Assembly: GCF_016056295.1 (NCBI RefSeq)
Contig: NZ_JAECZB010000105.1
Coordinates: forward strand, 115,600-179,599
Length of the DNA: 64,000 nt
Source of the DNA: Atlanticothrix silvestris CENA357
GTDB lineage: Bacteria > Cyanobacteriota > Cyanobacteriia > Cyanobacteriales > Nostocaceae
Direction of reading: 5' to 3'
A program made the translations under genes and the position numbers. The notes under the pieces were generated by a model. That model had not been told where the DNA came from, ran no database searches, and was given only the letters and a program-made list of their open reading frames with translations. Shown in pieces: positions 9,835 through 19,700 of this stretch (position 1 is its first letter; every line of letters starts with the position of its first letter).

Positions 9835-10743
9835 TTAAGGAATAGCAACCGATCGCAATAATCGCTCGACAACAGTTCTAGCACTACGTCCACCCCTGGG
9901 AATTAGCCGATGGCAAAGAACGTGAGGTACGAGAAACTTTACATCATCGGGAATGGCATAATCACGCCCCAACAAAAAAGCTAATGCTTGGGTTGCCCGT
10001 TGTAGCGCCACAGTACCGCGTGGACTAACGCCCAAAGTGATTTCTTCATCTTGCCTTGTAGCTCTGACCAACTCTAAGATGTACTGTTGTAAAGATGTTT
10101 CTACTCGTACTTTGGAGCAGTACTCACGCAATTGAGCCACTTCTGCCAAGGTAATACAAGGTAATAAATCAGCTACATTGGCACTGTATGTTCGTTTTTG
10201 CAGCATTTCTAGTTCTTCTGCCGCAGAAGGATAACCCAAACTCAACGACAACATAAACCGATCCATTTGTGCTTCTGGCAACGGAAAAGTGCCTTGGTAC
10301 TCTATGGGATTTTGGGTAGCAATTACAAAAAAGGGCTGAGGAACTGTACGAGAGACACCATCGACTGTTACTTGATGCTCTTCCATTACTTCTAGTAAAG
10401 CTGACTGGGTGCGGGGTGTCGCGCGGTTGATTTCATCGGCTAGCAGTACGTTAGCAAACACTGGCCCAGAGAGAAAAGTAAATTCACCGCTTTTGGGGTT
10501 CCAAATATTAGTGCCTGTAATGTCAGTTGGTAGTAAATCGGGTGTACATTGTAGCCGTTGAAACTTACCATCTACTGAACGAGCTAGAGATTTAGCGAGG
10601 AGAGTTTTGCCTACTCCAGGGACATCTTCTAGCAAGGCATGACCACCACCTAAGAGGGCGACTAGGACTAATTGTATTGCTTCGTTTTTCCCAACGATGG
10701 TACGAGCCAGATTTTGAGTCAGAGCATCAATTTTTTCTCTCAT
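9835..10743 (-). CDS. MoxR-family AAA+ ATPase
   Basis: A 302-residue AAA+ ATPase of the MoxR/RavA group, chaperone-like enzymes that help assemble or activate partner complexes, often VWA-domain proteins. Walker A is PGVGKT (42-47), Walker B is LLADEINRATP (100-110), and sensor residues lie in FVIATQNPIEYQGTFPLPEAQ. The C-terminal lid contains VSPRGTVALQRATQA. The gene appears complete. No VWA-domain or DUF58 partner is adjacent, which is common in cyanobacteria. It is separated from ribF by about 105 bp containing a hairpin. Confidence 0.9.
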   Translation of the reverse strand: MREKIDALTQNLARTIVGKNEAIQLVLVALLGGGHALLEDVPGVGKTLLAKSLARSVDGKFQRLQCTPDLLPTDITGTNIWNPKSGEFTFLSGPVFANVLLADEINRATPRTQSALLEVMEEHQVTVDGVSRTVPQPFFVIATQNPIEYQGTFPLPEAQMDRFMLSLSLGYPSAAEELEMLQKRTYSANVADLLPCITLAEVAQLREYCSKVRVETSLQQYILELVRATRQDEEITLGVSPRGTVALQRATQALAFLLGRDYAIPDDVKFLVPHVLCHRLIPRGGRSARTVVERLLRSVAIP

Positions 10744-10780
10744 GTACCACAGGGATTGGTAATTGGGTAATTAAGAAATT

Positions 10781-10816
10781 GGAATGGAGAATAACCTATG
10801 CTTTGCTCTCCATTCC
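10781..10816 (-). terminator. Hairpin between ribF and the moxR gene
   Basis: GGAATGGAGA and TCTCCATTCC form a perfect 10-bp stem around a 16-nt loop, 33 nt after the ribF stop. The following T-rich stretch is weak, so this may be a terminator or only an RNA-stabilising structure. Confidence 0.4.
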
Positions 10817-10848
10817 CTCATCTAGTATTCCCGCTTAGCAATCAAAAT

Positions 10849-11877
10849 TCAGCATCCAGCACTTAAAATTTCTCTAGCAATGGTGCAATCAAGTTGAATT
10901 TGCGTTTTCAAAGCTTCTAGATCAGGAAATTTCTGTTCAGAGCGCAAAAATTCGATCAGCTGCACAGCCAGTTTTTTGCCATATAAATCATTAGCCCAAT
11001 CAAATAAATGTACTTCTACAGATAAACATGTACCATTTACTGTTGGGCGATCGCCTATATTCATCACACCCAATATTTGAATAGGCGCATGAACATCTGG
11101 CGTTTCACTCACAATCGAAACGCGGACAGCGTAAACACCTTTGTGGGGTACAAACTTGTCGTTTGGTAGTTGAAGATTAGCGGTAGGAAAACCAATAGTT
11201 CTGCCTAATTGTTGACCTTGAACCACAACACCAACAAGAGTGTAAGGCCGCCCTAGCAGTAGGTTGGCATTTTTAATGTCACCACTTTCTAAAGAATGGC
11301 GGATTAGTGAAGTGCTAATGGGGATATCTTTGACGGGAGCGTTGTCTGCATAAGTTTGCAAGGGAACAATAGTAACTGGTATCTGATAATTGGCGGCCAG
11401 CAATTGCAAATCTTTGGCAGTACCACGGCGCTGTTTACCAAAACAAAAATCTTGCCCAACACTAACTCGCTGGCATTGCAGTCGTTGCACGAGAATCTTT
11501 TCTACGAAGTCTTCGGGAGATAAAGCAGATAGTTCTTTATCGAAGGGCAGTAGTACTAATTGCTCTACCCCAAGCGATCGCAATTGTTCAATTTTTTCAT
11601 CCAATGGTGTTAATAAAGCACGGGGTTGTCCCGTAAAAAACTCCTGTGGATGGGGATGAAAAGTGACGACTGTGGAGTATGTATGTTCATTTTCATTTGA
11701 CTGCGGACTAGCTCCTACTGACAACTGATTACCACCGTGTAAGACTGGTTGAATGACTCTATGATGGCCAAGATGCACACCATCAAATTTGCCAAGAGCA
11801 ACAGCAGTTGGTGTTAGCAGCCCTTTGGTCGAAGAAGCAACCCACACAGAACATCCATTTTGAGACAAATTTAGCAC
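10849..11877 (-). CDS. ribF: Bifunctional riboflavin kinase / FAD synthetase
   Basis: Converts riboflavin to FMN and then FMN to FAD in the cytosol. The N-terminal nucleotidyltransferase domain (about 20-200) has the signature ALGKFDGVHLGHHRVI and VTFHPHP. The C-terminal kinase domain (about 215-340) has the flavokinase signature GRTIGFPTANL and KGVYAV. The length of 342 residues is slightly above the usual 310-330, from a short N-terminal extension and a polar loop (QLSVGASPQSNENEHTYS) after HRVIQPV. The start at 11877 is the only clear ATG. It runs in the same direction as the MoxR gene but is probably transcribed separately. Confidence 0.95.
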   Translation of the reverse strand: MLNLSQNGCSVWVASSTKGLLTPTAVALGKFDGVHLGHHRVIQPVLHGGNQLSVGASPQSNENEHTYSTVVTFHPHPQEFFTGQPRALLTPLDEKIEQLRSLGVEQLVLLPFDKELSALSPEDFVEKILVQRLQCQRVSVGQDFCFGKQRRGTAKDLQLLAANYQIPVTIVPLQTYADNAPVKDIPISTSLIRHSLESGDIKNANLLLGRPYTLVGVVVQGQQLGRTIGFPTANLQLPNDKFVPHKGVYAVRVSIVSETPDVHAPIQILGVMNIGDRPTVNGTCLSVEVHLFDWANDLYGKKLAVQLIEFLRSEQKFPDLEALKTQIQLDCTIAREILSAGC

Positions 11878-12200
11878 TTGGATTCTGGGATTTTAGGTTT
11901 GTTTAGCTATCAGCCACAAGCTACCTTATGGAAAACCGCCACCAAGGAAGTCCAGGGGGAGCAGAGGAAGCAGGGGAAGCAGGGGAAGCAGGGAAAGTAC
12001 TCTTCATCTTTGATGTGGGTTGGGAAAAAGGGAAAGATTTGAAATTACCCTTTGTGTTTGTACTATCCCTTCTCTCTTCGCTGACCTTTGCGCAAGTGTG
12101 TCCTTCTGTTGTTGCAGCATTACCGTGAAGTACGCTTTGGTGCTAACAGCTCTTGATCACCAATCTAATCTAAAATTGATGATTGCTTCGATTGCCACCT
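11878..12200. other. Intergenic region with a 9-bp tandem repeat
   Basis: No supported gene. At 11961-11996 the nonamer GCAGGGGAA is repeated about four times with small changes, the purine-rich low-complexity repeat class seen elsewhere in this window (for example near 21010 and 27850). The rest shows nothing identifiable. Confidence 0.5.
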
Positions 12201-13097
12201 TTACACAGAAAACTTGCTGATAGGAAAAGATTCTGATAAGGAAACTGAGGCAGGAACCTGGAGTCGCATTCCTTCTCTTGCCATAATTGCACCAGGAAAT
12301 TCTTTTGCTGCTTGTTCCCCGACACAATCCAAAAAGTCATCATTGTGGGCGGGATCATGGTGGTAAATCACCAAAGTTTTGACATTAGCAGCTTTGGCCA
12401 GTTTCACTGCTTCTTGCCAAGTAGAATGTCCCCAACCGATTTTAGGTGATGATGGTGAATGATATTCCTCATCAGTATAGGTGGAATCGTAGATCAAGAT
12501 GTCCGCATTCCGAGATAACCAAAGAACATTTTCATCCAGTCGATCCGGAAAATGTTCTGTATCAGTAATATAAACAGCAGCACCACCGTGCCAGTTAACT
12601 CGGTATCCGACAGCTTCACCTGGATGGTTTAGCGATGCCGTTTCTATGGTAACGTCATTAATATGTATTGCTTGTCCTGGCTTGATGTCGTGAAAATTTA
12701 AATTTGCTTGCATAATCTGCAAGGGCACGGGAAAATTTGGATGGAGCATCTGGTCATTAAGGCGCTGTTCTATGGTGGAACCATCAGGAGCGATCGCGCC
12801 ATAAATATAAAAATGATTGCCTTTGACAAAACCTGGGACAAAAAAGGGAAAACCCTGCATGTGATCCCAGTGAGAATGGGTAAAAAATATATGACCTTCT
12901 ATCGGCATTTGAGGCAATAAAGATTGCCCCAAAACATGCAGTCCCGTGCCACCATCGAAAATTAAGCGTTTACCGCCCACTTGCATCTCAACGCAAGGGG
13001 TATTTCCACCATAACGGACGGTGTGTGACCCTGGACTGGGGATGCTCCCACGAACGCCCCAAAATTGCACAGTAAATTGGTTTTCTATCCTGGACAT
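12201..13097 (-). CDS. MBL-fold metallo-hydrolase
   Basis: A 298-residue metallo-beta-lactamase-fold protein. It opens with VQFWGVRGSIPSPG and GGNTPCVEM, and carries the metal-binding HxHxDH motif THSHWDHMQGFPFF. Further conserved stretches are LNHPGEAVGYRV, the ligand-bearing YITDTEH and DSTYTDEEY, and a final HHDP. The pattern resembles the class III cyclic-nucleotide phosphodiesterase and RNase Z-like branches of the superfamily; the substrate is unknown. The longer ORF starts at a TTG (13130). I prefer the ATG at 13095-13097 (MSRIENQFTVQFWG) because it gives the family N-terminus. A 13-bp inverted repeat lies upstream. Confidence 0.85.
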   Translation of the reverse strand: MSRIENQFTVQFWGVRGSIPSPGSHTVRYGGNTPCVEMQVGGKRLIFDGGTGLHVLGQSLLPQMPIEGHIFFTHSHWDHMQGFPFFVPGFVKGNHFYIYGAIAPDGSTIEQRLNDQMLHPNFPVPLQIMQANLNFHDIKPGQAIHINDVTIETASLNHPGEAVGYRVNWHGGAAVYITDTEHFPDRLDENVLWLSRNADILIYDSTYTDEEYHSPSSPKIGWGHSTWQEAVKLAKAANVKTLVIYHHDPAHNDDFLDCVGEQAAKEFPGAIMAREGMRLQVPASVSLSESFPISKFSV

Positions 13098-13161
13098 GGG
13101 TGTTGCTTGCTGGATTAAGCGGGCGATCAATTAAGACAGATGTTATTTGTTTGGTTAAATC

Positions 13162-13215
13162 TATGCTGTTTTACTGCATTTTGCTGGAAGGGTGTTTTAC
13201 TGGTAAAACAGCATA
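13162..13215. repeat. Inverted repeat upstream of the MBL hydrolase gene
   Basis: TATGCTGTTTTAC (13162-13174) and GTAAAACAGCATA (13203-13215) are perfect 13-bp inverted copies separated by 28 bp. The pair lies 65 bp before the hydrolase start. It could be a regulator-binding site, an RNA hairpin in the leader or a dispersed repeat. Confidence 0.6.
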
Positions 13216-13399
13216 CACTGTTTAAGGTTGGTTTTGTAAATGCAGGTGAGGTACTGTAAGACAGTCGCCTCAATTTGTGCCAGCTTAGGTGTATCATTAA
13301 TATCAATAGCGCTCCTACTTTATAGCCTAAATTTTGCGGTAAGGCATTTAACTAGATTTTGCGACTTACCCGTAGCTCAAATCATTTAAGCCAAACAAT

Positions 13400-14197
13400 T
13401 TAGGGAAACTGAAACTCCCAATTAGACAATTGCTCCAGTGCATTGCCATAGGTAAGATTGTATTGTAATGGCGTGACGCTAATGTAGTTTTTACGGATTA
13501 CATGCACATCAATAGGCACATTCTGCGGAAGATTTAAACCTTCTGGAGGTTCTACATCTTCTAAAACTTCTCCAGTCAACCAATAGTAAGTTTTGCCACG
13601 AGGATCGACTCGCTGATCAAAAACATCAACATAGCGGCGTATTCCCTGCCGAGTGAAAGTGACACCGGCAATTTCTTCCCACTTGACAGCAGGAACATTG
13701 ACGTTAAGTAACATCAAACCTGGTAGAGGTTTTAACGCTAGTTGCTCCACGAGAATTTTGGAAAACTTGGCAGCAGATTGAAAGTCTTTGGATGTATGAC
13801 TGGTAAGACTCAGCGCTATGCTGGGAATACCTTCAATTAGACCTTCCATGGCCGCAGAAACAGTACCGGAATAAAGAATTTCTGTTCCTAAATTTGCACC
13901 TTGGTTAATACCAGAGAGTACCAAATCAGGTGGTGACTCTAGTAAAGCCCACAATGCTAACTTTACACAGTCTGAGGGAGTGCCATCGCAAGCCCAAGCC
14001 TTAACGGCGGGATGAAAAATCGACTCGACAATTTCAGCGCGAATCGGTTGGTGCATGGTTAATCCATGTCCAGTTGCCGATCGCTCTCGATCTGGGCAAA
14101 CTACAGTTACATGATGACCTGCTTCTGCCAAGCAGTTGGCTAGGGTACGAATACCTAAGGCAGAAATTCCGTCATCATTACTAATGAGTAATTTCAT
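13400..14197 (-). CDS. surE: 5'/3'-nucleotidase SurE
   Basis: Metal-dependent nucleoside monophosphate phosphatase (survival protein E) of the cytosol. The 265 residues begin [16 protein letters not shown], which holds the acidic metal ligands. Further family motifs are [38 protein letters not shown] and [11 protein letters not shown]. The length is typical. It lies head-to-head with pheS across 270 bp of repeat-rich DNA, so the two are probably regulated independently. Confidence 0.96.
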   Translation of the reverse strand: MKLLISNDDGISALGIRTLANCLAEAGHHVTVVCPDRERSATGHGLTMHQPIRAEIVESIFHPAVKAWACDGTPSDCVKLALWALLESPPDLVLSGINQGANLGTEILYSGTVSAAMEGLIEGIPSIALSLTSHTSKDFQSAAKFSKILVEQLALKPLPGLMLLNVNVPAVKWEEIAGVTFTRQGIRRYVDVFDQRVDPRGKTYYWLTGEVLEDVEPPEGLNLPQNVPIDVHVIRKNYISVTPLQYNLTYGNALEQLSNWEFQFP

Positions 14198-14202
14198 GGA
14201 TC

Positions 14203-14247
14203 AATAGTCAACGGTCAACAGTCAATGGTCGACAGTCAAGGGACAAT
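14203..14247. repeat. Heptamer-type tandem repeat (GTCAACG/GTCAACA variants)
   Basis: Degenerate tandem copies of a 7-bp unit (GTCAACG, GTCAACA, GTCAATG, GTCGACA, GTCAAGG) lie just upstream of surE. Copies of the same STRR family occur at 53515-53605, 54008-54062 and 61839-61888. A related TAACTAA run ends immediately before pheS. Confidence 0.8.
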
Positions 14248-14469
14248 TGTCAATGTCTGTGATCACAAATATATAAAAAACTATGCTTGGGCATGGGGCA
14301 TTGGGAATCGGGATAAGGTTTTTTGCAGCTTTCAATAAAGGGAAAAGCGATCGCAAAACTTGATCGCTTCTAAACTGGTAAACAGAAGTATAGTTTTGAC
14401 TGGGATTTTCCTGTTGCCCGTTGCCTGTTCCCTTTTAATATTGATTAATTGACTAATAACTAATAACTA

Positions 14470-15462
14470 ATGACTAGCAATTTAGAGGCTCAACTTTTAG
14501 CACTACGCCAAGAAGGAGAAAAAGCGATCGCCGCCACCGATACCCTAGAACACCTAGAAGAACTCAGAGTTAAATATTTGGGTAAAAAGGGAGAACTGGG
14601 GGCGCTGCTGCGAAGTATGGGACAAATGAGTGCAGAGGAACGACCGAAAATTGGGGCGATTGCTAATACTGTCAAAGAATCCCTGCAAACTAGTCTAGAC
14701 CAGCAACGTGCTGCTTTGGAAGCTGCACAAATTCGCTCCCAGCTAGAAGCAGAAACCTTAGATGTGACTATGCCGGGAATTTTCCGCCCCCAAGGTCGGA
14801 TTCATCCTCTCAATGGCATTATTGATCGAGCGCTAGATATATTTGTGGGTATGGGCTACACCGTAGCAGAAGGTCCAGAAATGGAAACAGATTATTACAA
14901 TTTTGAGGCTCTGAACACCCCCCCTGACCATCCCGCCCGTGATATGCAGGATACTTTCTACCTGCCAGATGGCAATCTATTGCGGACTCATACCTCATCT
15001 GTACAAATCCGTTACATGGAAAAAGAAGAGCCGCCCGTTCGGGTGATTGCTCCAGGGAGAGTTTATCGGCGAGATAATGTAGATGCAACTCACTCGGCAG
15101 TTTTCCACCAGATAGAACTTTTAGCAATTGATGAAGGACTAACATTTACAGACCTCAAAGGCACAATTAAGCTGTTTTTGCAAGCGATGTTTGGCGATTT
15201 ACCAATTCGTTTTCGTGCAAGTTACTTCCCCTTTACCGAACCGTCTGCTGAGGTGGATTTGCAGTGGAACGGTCGCTGGTTGGAGGTAATGGGCTGCGGT
15301 ATGGTTGATCCGAATGTCTTAAAAGCTGTTGGTTATGACCCAGAAGTATATACTGGGTTTGCTGCTGGCTTTGGTGTAGAACGCTTTGCAATGGTGTTAC
15401 ACCAAATCGATGATATTCGCCGCTTGTATGCTAGCGATTTGCGGTTTTTGCAACAATTTTAA
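14470..15462 (+). CDS. pheS: Phenylalanyl-tRNA synthetase alpha subunit
   Basis: Class II aminoacyl-tRNA synthetase subunit that, with PheT, charges tRNA-Phe. The 330 residues comprise an N-terminal coiled coil (about 1-90; [20 protein letters not shown]) and a catalytic core with motif 2 [20 protein letters not shown] (about 197-216). [21 protein letters not shown] is motif 3. Length and composition are normal. As is usual in cyanobacteria, pheT is not adjacent. The ATG at 14470 sits directly after a TAATAACTAATAACTAATG repeat, so the leader is repeat-derived and no strong ribosome-binding site is visible. Confidence 0.97.
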   Translation: MTSNLEAQLLALRQEGEKAIAATDTLEHLEELRVKYLGKKGELGALLRSMGQMSAEERPKIGAIANTVKESLQTSLDQQRAALEAAQIRSQLEAETLDVTMPGIFRPQGRIHPLNGIIDRALDIFVGMGYTVAEGPEMETDYYNFEALNTPPDHPARDMQDTFYLPDGNLLRTHTSSVQIRYMEKEEPPVRVIAPGRVYRRDNVDATHSAVFHQIELLAIDEGLTFTDLKGTIKLFLQAMFGDLPIRFRASYFPFTEPSAEVDLQWNGRWLEVMGCGMVDPNVLKAVGYDPEVYTGFAAGFGVERFAMVLHQIDDIRRLYASDLRFLQQF

Positions 15463-15501
15463 TTTTTCAGTATTACCCGAATTGCGATCGCACTGCTAAG
15501 G

Positions 15502-15981
15502 TTATCTTGGCAGATTTCCAGCTTGAAAAATCTGTTCAGCGGTTAAATTCAACTCCGGGAACGTTGGTGATTGGATGCGTTCCCTGGAAGCATCGGCGTT
15601 TCTGAACTGCTGGATTTGGCATTCCCCCTCAACTAACGAGTAAATCGAGATAGTTGGTTGCTTAGGATTGCCGATAAATCGCCTACCACCTAAAGCAACA
15701 TAATCGACGGACACTTGCTTCAAGCAGGGAAACCCTTCCAACGCAGTGTCCTCATCAACAATCCAGTCTTCTAATACTAGTTCAAATAATGATTGCAACA
15801 CATCCTTTGGTAGACGCGATGAATCGTGTTTCTACAAGCAGTTTATCTGTCTCATTCTTTTTGCAGATTGGTATAAGATGCCCACTGTTTCATAGTCAAC
15901 TGCTTTTTTTAAAAAATCATCTCTCCAGTTAGTACTAACTACCTCAACTACTAAGGTAATTGATACTGCTTGATTAACAGT
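15502..15981 (-). pseudogene. Remnant of a Uma2-family (DUF820) endonuclease gene
   Basis: On the minus strand, 15981 onward reads TVNQAVSITLVVEVVSTNWRD, DFLKKAVDYETVGI, the central core of Uma2 PD-(D/E)XK proteins (VVEVVS...DYEx-GI). That frame ends in a stop after LYQSAKRMRQINCL. A second frame (15801-15502, 99 codons) carries VDYVALGGRRFIGNPKQPT, ISIYSLVEGECQI and SPTFPELNLTAEQIFQAGN, the C-terminal end of the same family. The N-terminus is missing (TGA at 15982-15984), and the two halves are separated by a frameshift and an imperfect palindromic repeat at 15810-15835. The 99-codon ORF is therefore probably not a functional gene. Confidence 0.75.
15810..15835. repeat. Imperfect palindrome of the GTAGACGCGAT...ATCGCGTCTAC type
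   Basis: GTAGACGCGAT followed by GAATCGTGTTTCTAC forms an imperfect palindrome that resembles a dispersed palindrome of Nostoc-type genomes (GTAGAGACGCGATTCATCG...). It lies exactly between the two out-of-frame halves of the Uma2 remnant and may have broken it. Confidence 0.55.
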
Positions 15982-16083
15982 TCATTCTTTTTTTTTACAG
16001 AGGTTCATTTACTCAATTAGGACAGTTTAATATCAGCATATTTAATGAATAAGCATTTTTTATATGCACCCTAAATAAGGTAG

Positions 16084-16217
16084 TTATGCGGAAAAAATCT
16101 GTATAATACTTCAAAATTGACGATATTAATAAAATTTCTGGATATTACGATTAAAATAGTCGTAACTCTGTGTATAGCTCAATTGCTGAGTGTCATAAAT
16201 GGAGAATTTCCGCATAA
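16084..16217. mobile_element. Possible MITE with 11-bp terminal inverted repeats
   Basis: TTATGCGGAAA (16084-16094) and TTTCCGCATAA (16207-16217) are perfect inverted copies bounding a 134-bp AT-rich non-coding stretch. It lies between two decayed mobile or nuclease genes. No target-site duplication is obvious, so the mobile-element call is tentative. Confidence 0.4.
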
Positions 16218-16271
16218 TAAATAGTTATAGATCTATAGAATACTTGTATATGAACTAACGCAATGTGCGAC

Positions 16272-16779
16272 TTAATATTCTGTAACAAGTTCATCGAATT
16301 GAAGAGGGTCACAATGATAGGGATTAAGCCAGAAACAGACAGTATGAGCTAAAATCTTGCAATTAAGGCGACTGGTAAGATGCCACATATCTCTGGCACG
16401 AATCTTCTCGATGTGGAATCTGTCAACAAGTTGACCAATAACTGTTTCAATTCGGCGACGAAAACGCTCCATCAACCGAACTAAAGATTGGCTACGAGAG
16501 TCTGGCATATTAGAACGCACAGGAGTTTGCAAAAAAATACCAACAAGAGCAAGTTCTGAAGACAAAAATTTGCTCAGATATCCCTTATCTCCAATTAATT
16601 GACCTTGAATTCGTGAGATTAAATCCCAAAGTGCTTCGCGTTCACTACCGTTTGCCGGAGTGAGAGTAAATCCACTAATCACACCTGTACTACTATCGTT
16701 TACCGCAAGGCGCTCAGAGGCAGTGAGCAGGCGAAATTGAGCCAACAAGCAGAGGATGAAAAACAAGCTTAAATAACGA
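16272..16779 (-). pseudogene. IS982-type transposase, C-terminal fragment
   Basis: The minus-strand frame contains LAVNDSSTGVISGFTLTPAN, GSEREALWDL, then LIGDKGYLSKFL (second catalytic Asp region) and RRRIETVIGQLVDRFHIEKI (catalytic Glu region). This is the C-terminal half of a DDE transposase of the IS982 group. The N-terminal half with the first catalytic Asp is absent. The open frame continues upstream to 16832 only by running through the 3' end of nifJ. The fragment ends directly against the nifJ stop codon, so the insertion or a later deletion joined the two. No terminal inverted repeats can be assigned. Confidence 0.75.
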
Positions 16780-19700
16780 TTAACTAATTTTCCTCTGTGC
16801 CAAATATTGATACATTTGCCAACGAGCATCAACTTCAGCTTGTGCTTGTTCTAATAACTGCTGGGCAACTTCGGGTTTGCTTTTAGTTAGCATTTTGAAG
16901 CGATGTTCTTGATACATTGATTGTTCTACTGATTTTGTAGGCGATCGCATATCTAATTGCAAGGGATTTTTACCTTGTTGAACTAACTCTGGATTGTGAC
17001 GATACAGCAACCATCGACCTGATTCTATCAGGGCTTTTTGGTGATTCATTCCCGTGGTCATGTTGATGCCGTGGGCTATGCAATGGCTGTAAGCAATAAT
17101 TAACGAAGGGCCATCGTAAGCCTCTGCTTCTAAAAATGCCTTCAGGGTATGTTCATCTTTTGCACCTAGGGCTACACTTGCTACGTAGACATTACCGTAG
17201 GTCATGGCAATCAAGCCTAAATCTTTTTTTGGTGCAGGTTTGCCACTGGCGGCAAATTTAGCCACTGCGGCGCGTGGGGTGGCTTTAGAAGATTGACCGC
17301 CTGTGTTGGAATACACTTCTGTATCCATCACCAAAATATTGACATTACGACCACTGGCAATTACATGATCGATACCGCCAAAATCAATGTCATAAGCCCA
17401 ACCATCACCGCCAATAATCCAGACGCTTTTTTTAACTAAATAATCAGCTAGGGATTTAAGATTTTGGATTTGAGATTTTAAATTTAAGTTTATTACTGTA
17501 GTTAAAATTTGATCTAAATTTTGTTTTAAAAGTGCCACCCTTTCGCGCTGTTCCCAAATATCAGCTTCAGATTTTTGTTCAGCAGTGAGGATGGAATCAA
17601 TAAGTTTTTCATCTATTACATGACTTAATTTTTGTAGTAATTCTGCGGCAAATTCTGTTTGTTTCTCTACTGATAGACGAAAGCCTAAACCGAACTCGGC
17701 GTTATCTTCAAATAGACTATTTGACCATGCTGGGCCGCGTCCTTCGGTATTTGTTGTCCAAGGAGTGGTAGGGAGATTGCCACCATAAATTGACGAACAG
17801 CCTGTAGCATTGGCAATTACGGAGCGATCGCCAAATAATTGTGTTAATAATTTTAAATAAGGTGTTTCGCCACAACCGGCACACGCACCAGAAAATTCAA
17901 ATAAAGGTTCTTGTAATTGTTGTTGCCGAATTTGGTTTAATTTCAACTGCCGTCGGTCAGGATTGGGCAAATTTAAGAAATAATCCCAGTTTTTGCGCTC
18001 TTGCTCTCGCAAAGGCAACTGCTGTGCCATATTAATCGCTTTACGCAACGGCTCATTTTTATTTTTAGCAGGACAAATAGTTACACAAATAGCGCACCCC
18101 GTACAATCTTCCGGGGCGACTTGAATAGTAAATTTTTGATTAGCAAAGTCTTTATCTCTAGTATCGGTTGACTTAAAGGTAGGCGGTGCATTAATCAACT
18201 CATTTGGTTGATAAGCCTTAGCACGGATGGCGCTATGGGGACAAACCATGACGCACTTACCGCACTGTACGCAAACATCTGGTTCCCATGCAGGTATCTC
18301 TTCGGCAACGTTACGTTTTTCCCATTTAGCTGTACCTGTAGGAAAAGTCCCGTCGGCTGGTAGGGCGCTGACGGGTAAGGCATCACCTTGCCATTCTATA
18401 ATTCGCCCTAACACTTCCTGAACAAATTCGGGAGCATGAACAGAAACGGGGGATTGTCTAGTAATAGTGCTGCTGGTTTGACTTGGTACATCTACCTTAT
18501 GCAAGTTAGCAAGGGTGTTATCTACAGCTTGCAAATTCATTTGCACAACTTCTGCACCTTTTTTACCGTAAGTCTTTTCGATCGCTTGTTTAATTTTGGC
18601 GATCGCTTCTGTTTCTGGCAAGACACCCGCTAAGGCAAAGAAGCATACCTGCATAATGGTGTTAATTCTTCCCCCCATGCCACTTTCACGAGCGACTTGG
18701 CTAGCATCAATCACATAAAACTTCAGATGCTTGTCGATAATTTGCTGCTGTACTTTTAAAGGTAAATATTGCCAGACAGTATCCGCATTGTATGGACTGT
18801 TGAGGAGCAAAGTTGCCCCAGTCACAGCAGCTTGCAAAACATCAATACGTTCTAAAAAGCCCCAGTGATGACAACCGATGAAGTTGGCTTTGTCAATCAG
18901 GTAGGTAGAACGAATCGGTTGGGGGCCGAAGCGTAGGTGAGAAACAGTGATCGAACCTGATTTTTTGGAGTCGTAAACAAAGTAACCTTGGGCGTAGTTA
19001 TCGGTTTGTTCACCAATAATCTTGATCGAGTTTTTGTTAGCCCCAACTGTACCATCAGAACCTAACCCGTAGAACATTGCCCGAACGACGTTATCGGGTT
19101 CAGTGGAGAAGTTCGGGTCAAAATCTAGGGATGTATGACTAACGTCGTCATTAATCCCCACAGTAAAGTGATTTTTTGGCTTAGCTTGGTTCAGATTGTC
19201 GAAAATACCCTTTACCATTGCTGGGGTAAATTCTTTAGAAGAAAGACCGTAACGACCACCAACCACTTTAGGAGTGTTGAGTGAAGAGTTAGAAGTATTC
19301 TCCTCATCTCCACATCTTCCACTTCCTCTTTCGTCCCAGATTTCATGTATAGCAGTTACCACATCCAAATATAATGGCTCACCCGCGCTACCTGGTTCTT
19401 TGGTGCGATCCAGAACAGCGATCGCTTGTACACTTGCAGGCAATGCTGCAACAAATCTGTCAACATCAAAAGGACGATAGAGTCGCACTTTCATAACTCC
19501 CACTTTTTCACCACGAGCGTTGAGGTAATCTACTGTTTCATGAACGGTTTCACAGCCTGAACCCATAAGTACAATGACGCGCTTAGCATCACTAGCTCCG
19601 TGGTATTCATAGATTTGGTAATGCCTGCCTGTGAGTTCTCCAAATCGCTCCATAATCCGCTGTACAATGGCGGGACAGGCGCTGTAGTAGGGGTTAGCCC

